From: Candidatus Woesearchaeota archaeon | Lineage (GTDB): Archaea; Nanobdellota; Nanobdellia; Woesearchaeales; B72-G16 | NCBI GenBank assembly: GCA_003650545.1 | Contig: QMQO01000011.1 | Location: forward strand, 1-36,139 | Reading direction: 5' to 3' | DNA length: 36,139 nt | Shown here: piece by piece, positions 17,995 through 28,187 of the stretch | Numbering within the stretch: the stretch's first letter is position 1 | Layout of the letters: each line of letters starts with the position of its first letter | The notes under the pieces: model-generated | Seen by the model: the letters and a program-made list of their open reading frames with translations, nothing else | The model's database searches: none | What the model was told of the DNA's origin: nothing | Position numbers and translations under genes: made by a program

Positions 17995-18471
17995 CTAAGG
18001 AACTCTAAAGCGGGCAGTTCCTGTATCTCTTATATCAGTTTCTCCAAAGCCAGGGATTCTATATACTATTGTCAGTGATCCTAATACTGAGTCTCCTGAT
18101 TTAAGCTCTATTCCGCCGCTACAACTTCCAGACATGCTTGATCCCTCACCTGCTCTGAGAAGCCCTCCATCATAAAACAGATCGCATTCTATTCCTGCAA
18201 ATTCTGTGTCTGTGCTTGCAACAAACTTTCCACTCTGTGGTATAATACTTGTACTATATATATTCTTAAACAAGACAGTCACACCATTTACATCATCATA
18301 GCTAATATCAACGCAATCAACTTTGCCCCTAACATCACACACGTTTGGCGTAGAAATCCTCGGCATTATGTACAACAAGAAGACACTAATGATAGCCAGC
18401 ACAACTAGGATCGCCCAGCCATACGTAAGCAAGAACTCCATTGCAGTTTGAGCTTTTTTGCTCTTTCTCAT
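17995..18471 (-). CDS. Pilin/archaellin-like protein with class III signal peptide
   Basis: 158 aa; MRKSKKAQTAMEFLLTYGWAILVVLAIISVFLLYIM. Confidence 0.88.
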   Translation of the reverse strand: MRKSKKAQTAMEFLLTYGWAILVVLAIISVFLLYIMPRISTPNVCDVRGKVDCVDISYDDVNGVTVLFKNIYSTSIIPQSGKFVASTDTEFAGIECDLFYDGGLLRAGEGSSMSGSCSGGIELKSGDSVLGSLTIVYRIPGFGETDIRDTGTARFRVP

Positions 18472-18620
18472 AATTATCTACCTCCTTTTTTGACTATGAT
18501 TTAATGATGATATTACCATTAAATATTTAAATGTTTCTAAATTAGGTTAAGTAACAGCGACTATCATGTAATAGCCTGCTCATCGTTACCATTATAGCTT
18601 TTGGCTGTATTTTGTTGGAT

Positions 18621-18737
18621 ATAAGTATTATTAAGTATTACTAGTTATGTTAAGTATTATTAGTTATTAGTTTTTATGTTAAATTGGTTATGTTAATTTA
18701 AATTAGTTATGTTAATTGTTAAGTATTATTAGTTAGG
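18621..18737. repeat. Degenerate AT-rich direct repeats (ttaagtattattagttatgttaa-like)
   Basis: ttaagtattactagttatg, ttaagtattattagttattag, ggttatgttaattt, agttatgttaattg, ttaagtattattagttagg in succession. Confidence 0.7.
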
Positions 18738-18801
18738 TGTTTTTGTTTTATATCAAATCTTTATGCCAAACCTAGACCATATCAATCTAGAATCTAGATA
18801 T

Positions 18802-21201
18802 CTAGATAAAACTAAATATCTTTGCAAAAAACTCTCTTAACCACTCTAAGATTCCTTTCTTGGATTTTTTCTTTACAATCTGCCTGGTTTGAGGAACCTT
18901 AGTAGGTCTTACCTTCTCAATAGCTGTTGAACTGGCTAAATATTTATTATCGTCGAACTCATAACTCAACAAAGCAACACCATAACCTTCCCCTTCATAG
19001 CTAAATATTTTTTTCTCTGCAAAGTTGATTGCAAATGAATATCTTTTGTCACCATCAATAAGCTCTACATTAGTAGCATTTCCTTGATTAAATACTTCGA
19101 TTGTTGTGTTGCCAGCTTCAATGGTCTTTGCGATCATTATGACAGGACCAGTGAGTTTTCCTTTAATAACATCTACATTCATTCTTCCAATCATGCCTGT
19201 ATGCTCTCTCAACAAAGTATCTAAATAACTAAAAACATTCTGTTTAAGTTCAAGCCTCCCTGATTTTTTAGGTCTCATAAGCACCTTAAATCTCTGTCTA
19301 GATCCTTTTGCAAGATTGTCTATCCTGTAGTCCTTTTCGCTATTAACCAGATCAAAGTCAGGTTGTAGTAAATCAATTACGATGTTATTAACAACACAAT
19401 CTCCTGTATTAGTTACTGTATACTCTACCTCTGTTAAGCTACCTTCTACAAATGGTCTAGTCACTCTCCGACTCACACTAAGCCTGGGATTTATCCCTTT
19501 CAAATTGAAAGAGCCCAGCTTTGTTATATTATAAAAATGATCGTCTGCAAAAAATGTTATTTGTGTGCTAATAGCATAATTCTTTATAGAAGCACTCATA
19601 GGTGCGTTCAATTTATATATATATACTGTCTTCTTCTGATTGCCATCGATGTGTGTCCTTGTTGATGTCTTCCCCTCGACCAGTTCAAATGCAGAGTCAT
19701 AGCTATCCATTATGTTAAGATCAGTGAACCTTCTATCTAGCATATTCTCTATCATTGTTCTTATTGTGATAGTTTTTCCTGGACTCAAAACACGAGGTTC
19801 AAAACTTCGAGAGATCTTAAATGCCTCATCTATTGGTATGACAGATACAGAGCTTGTCTTTGAAAACTGCAAGGTTTCTCCAGTTATAGTCTGATAGCTT
19901 CCTTCCATCTTTAAACTATAACTAGTCTTCTTGCTTACTTTAGGTGCCTTGAACTCGATATTAAGAGGGATCCTAGAACCTCCTTCAGAAATAACATCAA
20001 GCATAACAGGTTCAGCATCAAACAAACCAGAAGTAAAATTTACATTTATGTTATAGTATCTTGCAGCCTTATCTGGATTCTCAAGTATAGCCTTAACACT
20101 GCCCTTAAGACCACTACCCAAAACCTTATTTGAAAACTCAATAATGGGTTTTAACTTTTTGCTTTTAACAGTAAACACCTTCTTAACCTTATTGACAAAA
20201 TCTTCACCTTTAGAAGAATATTCAACCTCTAGTAGAATCTCATATCTGCCTAAGTAATTTCCTCGCAACTCTAGCTCAAAGTCTTTTTCATCATACTCGT
20301 CTAACAAAAAGCTTGTTGAGTACTGAGTTGGGTATCTAGCGTCTATTCTTCTAAATCCAGCACTATCCAACACAGACACTAATTTTGGAAGTGTAAGTTT
20401 CACACTCTTAACATCAACATCGCTATCAAGATTATTTATAATTTTCAAAAATAACTTAGACTTCTCCGTTATACCAACGCTTGCAGGAGACAAACTCATA
20501 TCAATCTTTAGCAAAGCTTCTGTCCTATACCAATTAGTGATAGTCAAGCTTCTCTCTGTGCTAGCATAAACATACCTTGTTTCAGCTTTCACCTTCGCAT
20601 CCAGCTCAGAGTCAACCCTGAAAGTGTATGTGAATGACATAGCCCTTCTTCCACCGATAGTTTTCTTCCACATCAATTTTCTGCCATATAAATAAGCACC
20701 ATTCGTGACTTCTACGATACTAATCCCCTCAGGCAAGATCTCTTCATATGTAACATCTGATGCAGCCTCTTCGCCTCTATTCTCTATAACAACTGTCGCT
20801 TTAACCTCATCCCCCACAAAGAGTTTTTTCTTATCTAACGTTCTTTCAACCTTAATCTTCGGCGCATAAGAGTAAACTACAAGCTTAAGCGCAGGGTAGC
20901 CTTTATTAGTTATAGGGTCTATTTTCAGGTCCTCTGGCGCATAAGATACATTAGTAAAGCAAAATCTGTACTGTCCATCAGGAGAGTCCTCACAGCTTCC
21001 GATATCAACAACAAAAGACTGTTCATCAAACAACACTATTTTTGTGTCATACTGATCTGTTGATATAGTATAGATATTATCGTCAATTTCAATTGTATCG
21101 TCTTTGTAAACCTTCCTGTCAAAAATTTTTTCATCTGCACAAGCAGCACAAACAAAAACCAACAATACATACAGAAACATTAACACATTTACTGTTTTCA
21201 T
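18802..21201 (-). CDS. Secreted/membrane multi-domain CARDB/DUF11-like protein, predicted partner of the TadC platform
   Basis: ORF to 21240; ATG at 21201 gives signal peptide MKTVNVLMFLYVLLVFVCAACA and an ATGA overlap with the upstream TadC stop; repeated NRGEEAASDVTYEEILPEGI / NTGDCVVNNIVIDLLQP-type beta domains. Confidence 0.8.
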   Translation of the reverse strand: MKTVNVLMFLYVLLVFVCAACADEKIFDRKVYKDDTIEIDDNIYTISTDQYDTKIVLFDEQSFVVDIGSCEDSPDGQYRFCFTNVSYAPEDLKIDPITNKGYPALKLVVYSYAPKIKVERTLDKKKLFVGDEVKATVVIENRGEEAASDVTYEEILPEGISIVEVTNGAYLYGRKLMWKKTIGGRRAMSFTYTFRVDSELDAKVKAETRYVYASTERSLTITNWYRTEALLKIDMSLSPASVGITEKSKLFLKIINNLDSDVDVKSVKLTLPKLVSVLDSAGFRRIDARYPTQYSTSFLLDEYDEKDFELELRGNYLGRYEILLEVEYSSKGEDFVNKVKKVFTVKSKKLKPIIEFSNKVLGSGLKGSVKAILENPDKAARYYNINVNFTSGLFDAEPVMLDVISEGGSRIPLNIEFKAPKVSKKTSYSLKMEGSYQTITGETLQFSKTSSVSVIPIDEAFKISRSFEPRVLSPGKTITIRTMIENMLDRRFTDLNIMDSYDSAFELVEGKTSTRTHIDGNQKKTVYIYKLNAPMSASIKNYAISTQITFFADDHFYNITKLGSFNLKGINPRLSVSRRVTRPFVEGSLTEVEYTVTNTGDCVVNNIVIDLLQPDFDLVNSEKDYRIDNLAKGSRQRFKVLMRPKKSGRLELKQNVFSYLDTLLREHTGMIGRMNVDVIKGKLTGPVIMIAKTIEAGNTTIEVFNQGNATNVELIDGDKRYSFAINFAEKKIFSYEGEGYGVALLSYEFDDNKYLASSTAIEKVRPTKVPQTRQIVKKKSKKGILEWLREFFAKIFSFI

Positions 21202-22517
21202 CCGAATTGCAACCCTCCAAAGAACAATCCAAATACCCACATAGCGATTTGATACACAACCAAACCAACAACAACGTTTAATGGGATGTATTTGACTCCT
21301 GAGCGAATATTCCCTGAGCGAATAATGGACACGATCATTGTTGCAAAAAATGTGATTATGACGATACTTAGCCTAGAGAAATTAACAAAATCAGGCAACT
21401 GGATTGCGGGCTCTGTTGATACCTGAATAAAACTAGTTGTTGTCATTGTGGTACCAAGAGTCTTTGTGAACCCAGTGATCAATCTTAATAGCTGATAAGC
21501 CATTGCAAATAAGAATGGTGCAACCAACATCACAATAAATGAAACGAAAAACACATAATTCATTGAGGTTGTTCTTATTTCTTCTCTTAAATTAGAAGTA
21601 TCACGCAGATTCTCCACAACACCATCTATGATGTCTGACATTCTGCCTCCTCCCCTAATACCTTCTGTTATCAACACAAAAGATCTTCTTAATGTGGGGG
21701 ATTTATACTTCTCAGTAAACTCTGTTAAAGCTTTTTCGACACTGGCACCTGTTGCCACCTTTTTTGAAGCAATTCTGATTTCAGCGGCAAGTACATCAAA
21801 CTCTGGTCTGACTGCTTTCCACAATGCTTGGTCAAAAGACATCCCTGCTCTCAAGTTTTCACCAACAAATTGCAGAAAATCTGGCAGAACCTTTTCTATC
21901 TTTTTTGTTCTGTTGTAGATCTTCACATCATACCCATAATAGATAAGCAGCATAAAGAATAATGCGATAACAAGTTGCACAAAAACCCAAGAAACAAACG
22001 TAAACACCAGGAGTCTTAAGACTTCCAAACCAGAAACTCTATAATCAGGATTAATTGCTCCGACATCTATTTTGTAACGATCCCACTCAACATCCTCAAA
22101 AGAAACTTCAAATGATTTCGTGCCTTTTGCGGGAATATCTACTCTAATTCTATCCTTGTATGTGCCTGCCAGTATTTCAGTGTTACCTCTTCCTCTATTA
22201 TACACATTCACAGTTATTAGTGCGTTTTCAACTGTAAAACCACGTTTATTCTCGAGCACACCAGTAACAACTAATTCTTTTGTCGCAAACAAAGTTGCGT
22301 CAACACTATCGTCAACCACAACTAGTGTATGTGTAGTTAATGCTGGATAAACTGCAAGAACATATATCAGCAAGGTAAGCACAAAGCTAACATAGAAAAG
22401 CACACCAAATGTTTTATATGGAATCTCAGCCTTCCCTGCTTTGAGAAAATATTTCCTCATCCCTGGGCGTAAAAATGTCGGTGTAAATGCCTTTCCTAGT
22501 TGTTCTGTTAATCCCAT
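21198..22517 (-). CDS. TadC/T2SSF-family platform protein with extracytoplasmic insertion between the first two TM segments
   Basis: 439 aa; FLQFVGENLRAGMSFDQAL, EGIRGGGRMSDIIDGVVENL, multiple TMs; ~100-aa beta-rich segment after TM1. Confidence 0.85.
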   Translation of the reverse strand: MGLTEQLGKAFTPTFLRPGMRKYFLKAGKAEIPYKTFGVLFYVSFVLTLLIYVLAVYPALTTHTLVVVDDSVDATLFATKELVVTGVLENKRGFTVENALITVNVYNRGRGNTEILAGTYKDRIRVDIPAKGTKSFEVSFEDVEWDRYKIDVGAINPDYRVSGLEVLRLLVFTFVSWVFVQLVIALFFMLLIYYGYDVKIYNRTKKIEKVLPDFLQFVGENLRAGMSFDQALWKAVRPEFDVLAAEIRIASKKVATGASVEKALTEFTEKYKSPTLRRSFVLITEGIRGGGRMSDIIDGVVENLRDTSNLREEIRTTSMNYVFFVSFIVMLVAPFLFAMAYQLLRLITGFTKTLGTTMTTTSFIQVSTEPAIQLPDFVNFSRLSIVIITFFATMIVSIIRSGNIRSGVKYIPLNVVVGLVVYQIAMWVFGLFFGGLQFG

Positions 22518-23338
22518 CAGATGTTCACCGTTGGTTTTATCTGCCTAAATAGTGATATAAACATGAATTGTATGAAAGCTAGCATCGTCAAAATAAGTGC
22601 TAGCATACTCCAGTTCACTCTGATACCTGGCAAGAAACTTAGTATTGCCGAAAGCATGGTCAATCCTAAAGAAGGTATAACAACTGCAAGTATAAGATAA
22701 AACATTGCCAAAGAGTTTAGCTTTTTACCATACGCTCTAATCTGCCTCATCTGTTCTGTAGTTATCTGTTCAAGTATAGTCCTTAAAGCTTTTGTTGTAT
22801 CTGTACCTGTTCTAAGTGCATTTATAATCTGCCACAGTATTTTTTTAAAACCTTCTGAAGGTGTATTTCTTGCTGCTTTTTCCAGAGCTTCTTCTAAAGG
22901 AGTTCCGAGATTTACATCATCTACTATTTCCTTAAAAAATTGACCTGCAACACCATAGCTTTTACTCGCATCTTCTATAGCATTAAAAAAGGGCACACCA
23001 GATTGCATCTTAACAAGTAAATACTGACCTGCAAACAACACTTCCCTATCAACAGCGCGTTTTCTTTTAAGTATATAAACACGTGGTGTTTGCATTATAA
23101 AAAAGAAGCCAAAAGCATAAACAATGATAAATATGAGTATCGCAAATAAGATATTTTTCTCGAACTTTAATAAAAAAAGCACACCAAGAAAAGTAAAAAC
23201 AAGAGCACCATAGAGCGGCACCAAGAGATTTTTCTTTGCAAAATACTCTGGTGTCTGTTTGACGTGTGCAATCTTTAGATCGCGTTCTATTTTAGGAAAT
23301 ACCCTTAAATAAGCCTTGATCAGCCCGATGATAACCAC
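22517..23338 (-). CDS. TadC/T2SSF-family platform protein
   Basis: 273 aa; QYLLVKMQSGVPFFNAIEDASKSYG, ALRTGTDTTKALRTILEQI; TGATG stop-start coupling to the next gene. Confidence 0.88.
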   Translation of the reverse strand: MVIIGLIKAYLRVFPKIERDLKIAHVKQTPEYFAKKNLLVPLYGALVFTFLGVLFLLKFEKNILFAILIFIIVYAFGFFFIMQTPRVYILKRKRAVDREVLFAGQYLLVKMQSGVPFFNAIEDASKSYGVAGQFFKEIVDDVNLGTPLEEALEKAARNTPSEGFKKILWQIINALRTGTDTTKALRTILEQITTEQMRQIRAYGKKLNSLAMFYLILAVVIPSLGLTMLSAILSFLPGIRVNWSMLALILTMLAFIQFMFISLFRQIKPTVNI

Positions 23339-23470
23339 CTATTTGTATAAACTTTTTCATGAATTTTTTCATTGTCAAGGAAAAATTTTTTTTTACTTTT
23401 TTTCTAATGAATGAGCTATTTTTGACACATATACGCCATGAGTAAACGCAGCTTTTTTTTGTAATAAAAA

Positions 23471-24936
23471 TTACAATCTTCCAGTATAATATTTAGCAAA
23501 TATCATTCCTACTTCATGAACATCAGTTATATTACGTTTAACAAGCCATTGCAGAATCCTTATTTTCTCATTTAAATCTGATTTCATCTCTTGCCTGGTC
23601 ATTCCTGTGTAAAGGTTCAATGTTTCAAACGCTGTTATCGATTCCCTAAGTTTCTTTATCCTATCAGTTCTGGGATCAAGCTGCATCAACACACGCGGAT
23701 CACCTCCGGGAGTAATCTCTGCAAATTGCAAAGTTCGTCTCAAGTTAGTTCTTCTATTTCTATTTTGCACAAGGATCAATGATAGTGCTGGCAGAACTGC
23801 TTTGGGAACATTTATCGGTGGTGTTGTTAAACGCGTTATGGTTTCTTCAGCGTTATTGGCGTGAATTGTGCCATAAACGCTATGACCTGTGTGCATTGCC
23901 TCAAACAGAACCTCTGCTTCTTTCTGCCTTCTAATTTCTCCTACAATAATCCTATCAGGTCTCATTCTAAGCGAGTTGACAACTAGATCTAGCATGCTAA
24001 CCCCACCTTTTCCTTCCGGATTCGGCAGTCTTGTTGCCATTGGCACCCAATGCAATGATTTTGGCAAGGTCAACTCGCGTGTATCTTCTATAGATATAAC
24101 CCTTTGATTTGGTGGGATAAAATTAGCAGCAACATTTAACATAGAAGTTTTACCACTCCCAGTACCGCCGGCTACCAGAACACTTAGCTCGTGTTGAATT
24201 GCCAACCATAAGAATGCTGCAGCATCATAATCTATTGTTTTTAGTCTTAGGAAATCTGTAATCGTCCATGGCTTTACTGCAAATTTTCTTATTGTGATTG
24301 TATTACCTCGATCTGAGATGGGCATAAGAGTAGCGTTAACCCTGTCTCCTGTCAACAAATGGGCATCTAGCAATGGATTCAAAGTTGTAATCTCTTTACC
24401 AACATCCCTTGCAATCATTGTTGCATAATGTCTTGTTTTTTCTTCATTCGGCATGTAGATATTTGTTTTCAGCCATCCAAACTTTTTATGATAAACATAC
24501 ACAGGTTCTTTAGATGAATTTACAACCACCTCTTCTAGATTAGGGTCCTTTAACAATAGCTCAACATCACCCAGACCAATATTTTGTCTTATTATATATT
24601 CTATCAACAAATTCGAAGTGCGTTCATCAACGGTTGGAAAATACTTCTTGATTAATCGGGTTATTTCTTTTTTAAACTTTGATTTTATAGTTTCTATACC
24701 AGTTATGTCAACTATCTCTGCTTTTGGCAAAGTTATCTTAGAAACAAACTCTTCTCTGATTTTCTCCAATATCAGAGCGGTTGTCTTGCTCACATTCAAC
24801 ACAGAACTCGTATAAGTTGGAACAAAATCATCAGGATGTTGATAAATCTTAACATCGATTACAGTATCACCAACCCGTATCTCGTAGGCATCAAGTTGTT
24901 TTACTTTTGTATCATTTGTTTCTTCTTTTACCATTT
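23471..24936 (-). CDS. TadA/VirB11/ArlI-type secretion ATPase
   Basis: Walker A VAGGTGSGKTSMLN, DRIIVGEIRRQKEAEVLFEAMHTGH, YGTIHANN; ATG at 24936 (MVKEETND) preferred over 24967. Confidence 0.95.
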
Positions 24937-24942
24937 TAACAC

Positions 24943-27900
24943 CTATTTCAGGCCAAGCTTTTTCCAATACTGCTCTCTGGCTTCTGCTCTTTTTTTAGCT
25001 TTAAGACTCAGTTTTTTTCCACTTACAACAGACTGCTTTGCTCTTACACCCAGGCGACCATATCTCTCTAGAAGTTCTTCACGTTCCCTTATTCTAGAAG
25101 CCGCTCCTTCGGGTGTAATTATTTTTGTCTCTCTAACCGGAGCTGGTTTAACATCAACTTTTTTAAATAGACTGATATGTTTTGGCCTTGAGTACTTGGT
25201 ACGCATCTCTTCGCGTTCTTCTATTCTAGCCATTTTTCTATTGGAAGTCTCCATAGTCTCCACTTTTACAACTTTCTCTTCTGGTGTCTCTGACGATTCT
25301 TCCATTGTTACCTCTGTAGGTGTCTTCTTAGACACACCAGAGAATAATCCCTTTTTTACAGATGCCTCAGCTTCAAGCTCCTTTTTCTTTTGCTTTATAA
25401 TCTCTCTTAGCTGTTTAACACGCTTTAACTCTTCCAGCAACAAAGCACGTTCAATTTTTCTTGCCTTAACTTTTTTCTTTTGCTCTTCTTTTTTCTTAAG
25501 TTCCTCTGGTTTAATAATCTCTTCTACTTCTTTGACTTCAGCAGCAATTTCCTTAATTTTTCTCTTTGGTGTGATTTTTGCTTTGATTCTTTTTGGTTCC
25601 ACTTTAGCCTTTTGAACTTTGAATTTTTCTTCTATACTAGGAATCTCTGCTTCTTCTTTCTCAAGCCGTGCTATTGACTCTGAACCTGTCTTGTATTTCT
25701 CTAAAATAAGCGCACGTTCAAGCGACCTTGCAGATAGAAATTCGGGCTTAGGTTCAGCCAGTTCAGTCTTACGTTTCTCAAGCTTTTCAATCTGTGCAAG
25801 CCGTGCTGCCCTTTCCTTCTTGCGCTTAAGTATCATCTCGCGTTCCATTTTCTTAACTATGGACGGTTCAAGTTTCACTTTTTTCTTTGGTACACCCTTG
25901 CTATACAAAAGGTATTTCTTATTAACAAAGTCAAGTAATGGCTTATCCTCGGTTGTATCGCGCAGCTTTGTCTTCATATAGTTTATCTCTTGAAGAATCT
26001 TTGTGACCTTCTTATCATCATCCTTGTATTTGTCTAGCTGCAGTGCTTTATTATAAAGCTCAATTTTATCATGCAAAGCAAGAATTTCTTCCCTTATTTT
26101 AGGTCTCATGCTAACAAATCCAACAGGCAATTTATTAAAAACATCAACAATCTTCGTATAAATTGACTCGATGTCTTCAAAATCATTTTGTTCTATATTT
26201 TTATGTATTTGCACCATCAGCCTAAGCATCTCATCATATTTACGATTTACATCAGGACCAATCTTTGTTAATAATTCCATATCAGAAGCAGATAATATTC
26301 TCTTATAAAACTCAGATAGCTTAACATGCACATCTACTTTCATATCAAGAAATCCCTTTGGAATATCATTATATAAAACTAAAGCTTCAGAATAATATTC
26401 GTGCGCAAGATCAATCTGTTTCCTTCTAAGACAACGGTCTATTCTCCTCATCATAGTTAAAATTTCTTTCAGTATATTATGTGCTCGTTCTGTCTCAACC
26501 TTGTATCTTAAAGATTGTAAATTATTACTAGTTTTAATCAGACGGGATTCAACCTCTGTCTTTTTTTTCAAAAAACCTTCAGGAAGTTCTTTAAATTCTT
26601 GTTTAGCTTTCTCAATAAGCCTATTTGCCACATCGAATTTCTTGTGCGCTATCTGTCTGTCCGCATCATTCAATAAAGATTCTATTTGTAAGAGTCTATG
26701 GCTCGATTCATCTATTGCATATTTAATTTTTAGGTTGATAAGAGACTCGTGCAACCTTAGGATTTTTTCTTCCAAAGCAATTCTTTCTTTTATAAATCCT
26801 GCTGGCAAAGATATAAAAATCTCCTTAATCTGGCTGAAGAGTGTATCCGCTGTTTTGACATCGCGCTTATTTATTGCTGCTTGTGCCTTGACAAGAAGAT
26901 TTTCTATCTCTCTTGACTTAGCTTTCATAATCTTAGAATAGCGTTTAATTCTAAGATTAATCAATGAATCGTGTAATTGAAAAAGTTTTTTCTCCATTGT
27001 TGATCTCTGTTTCAGAAAACCAGTTGGCAGTTTTCCAAACAAAACTTTTGCATCTTCTAACAGTTTCTTACTTTGCTTGAAATCGTCATGTTTTATCGAA
27101 GCCTTTACCTGCTTAAGAATATTATCAATCTCAGCTGATTTAACACTCATCTCATACGATAAGGCTTTATCAACACCAAGGAATAGATCCTTATTCACTT
27201 TTATCATATCGTAAAGGTATTCGCGTTTTTTCTCGATGAATTTATCAGGCAACTTCTGAAACTCTTGTTTCATTTTAGAATAAAGATTTTTTGCGGTTTT
27301 GAAACGTTTTTTTGCAATTGCAGCCTCTGCTTGCTGGAATAGTTTTGTAAAGTTGTCTAAAATCTTAGTCTCCTCTGAAGGCCTCTGAGGTGCTTTAAGT
27401 TTTTTTGCTATCTTTACTATCTCTTCGCTTGGCCCTTCTTTTATAACTTTACGCTCAACTCCTTTTTTGATTGATTTGATTGCTGGCTTAATCACAGGTT
27501 TAATCGTTGCTGTTGGTTTTGCTTTCATTATTTTTGGTCTTTTGATTTCTTTCCCAAGTTTAACTTCTTTCCCAAGTTCTTGCTCAACCTCTTCTGCAGC
27601 TAATTCGTGCTCAACAGCCCTTTCTGCTGAAATCTCTGCCCTTGGCTCTTTTATTTCATAAACCTTTGCAACCTTTCCTTTCTTTATAACTTCTTTTACC
27701 TCTACTTTTTCTTTTTTTAGCTCTGGCGCTGCCCTACCCTCTAGCCTGATCTCTTCAGGCACTATTTTTTTCACTTCTACATATTTAAGTATTGGCTTTG
27801 TAAAACTATAAACAATCTTAAGCATACCCTCTTCTTCAAGAAAAGTTGCCCATGCTTCTATTGTATTAGCACTTATGCCAAGTTCTTTTGAAGCATCTTG

Positions 27901-27975
27901 AATAGAAATCTCCTTTCTTTTCTTAACAAGAGCCATTAATCTATCTACATCTGTTGATATTATTTCATTCGTCAT
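24943..27975 (-). CDS. wHTH domain plus six ~65-aa helical (LPxGF) repeats plus long charged coiled-coil tail
   Basis: 1010 aa; N-terminal KKRKEISIQDASKELGISANTIEAWATFLEEEGMLKI; repeats around KLPDKFIEKK, KLPTGFLKQR, SLPAGFIKER, ELPEGFLKKK, DIPKGFLDMK, KLPVGFVSMR. Confidence 0.85.
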   Translation of the reverse strand: MTNEIISTDVDRLMALVKKRKEISIQDASKELGISANTIEAWATFLEEEGMLKIVYSFTKPILKYVEVKKIVPEEIRLEGRAAPELKKEKVEVKEVIKKGKVAKVYEIKEPRAEISAERAVEHELAAEEVEQELGKEVKLGKEIKRPKIMKAKPTATIKPVIKPAIKSIKKGVERKVIKEGPSEEIVKIAKKLKAPQRPSEETKILDNFTKLFQQAEAAIAKKRFKTAKNLYSKMKQEFQKLPDKFIEKKREYLYDMIKVNKDLFLGVDKALSYEMSVKSAEIDNILKQVKASIKHDDFKQSKKLLEDAKVLFGKLPTGFLKQRSTMEKKLFQLHDSLINLRIKRYSKIMKAKSREIENLLVKAQAAINKRDVKTADTLFSQIKEIFISLPAGFIKERIALEEKILRLHESLINLKIKYAIDESSHRLLQIESLLNDADRQIAHKKFDVANRLIEKAKQEFKELPEGFLKKKTEVESRLIKTSNNLQSLRYKVETERAHNILKEILTMMRRIDRCLRRKQIDLAHEYYSEALVLYNDIPKGFLDMKVDVHVKLSEFYKRILSASDMELLTKIGPDVNRKYDEMLRLMVQIHKNIEQNDFEDIESIYTKIVDVFNKLPVGFVSMRPKIREEILALHDKIELYNKALQLDKYKDDDKKVTKILQEINYMKTKLRDTTEDKPLLDFVNKKYLLYSKGVPKKKVKLEPSIVKKMEREMILKRKKERAARLAQIEKLEKRKTELAEPKPEFLSARSLERALILEKYKTGSESIARLEKEEAEIPSIEEKFKVQKAKVEPKRIKAKITPKRKIKEIAAEVKEVEEIIKPEELKKKEEQKKKVKARKIERALLLEELKRVKQLREIIKQKKKELEAEASVKKGLFSGVSKKTPTEVTMEESSETPEEKVVKVETMETSNRKMARIEEREEMRTKYSRPKHISLFKKVDVKPAPVRETKIITPEGAASRIREREELLERYGRLGVRAKQSVVSGKKLSLKAKKRAEAREQYWKKLGLK

Positions 27976-28187
27976 ACTAAATATGCAAATTAGTATATAC
28001 TATTTATTTATTAGTATTAACTCCCCAGTCGGGACAAAAAGAAATAATAATAACCAAACTATACTTAAGAATATAAAACTTTATAAATCAATAACTACTG
28101 TTTGATAACATCAATATAACACAGCTTAATAGCTTAATAAATAATAACCTAATAAAAAGAATCAAGCCTGATCAAGGGGGGAGCCGA

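Noticed and set aside
24836-25615. 259-aa plus-strand ORF rich in Ser/Phe/Leu
   Set aside because: Antisense to the start of the TadA gene and the Lys/Glu-rich coiled-coil gene; composition is that expected from the complement of KE-rich coding DNA.
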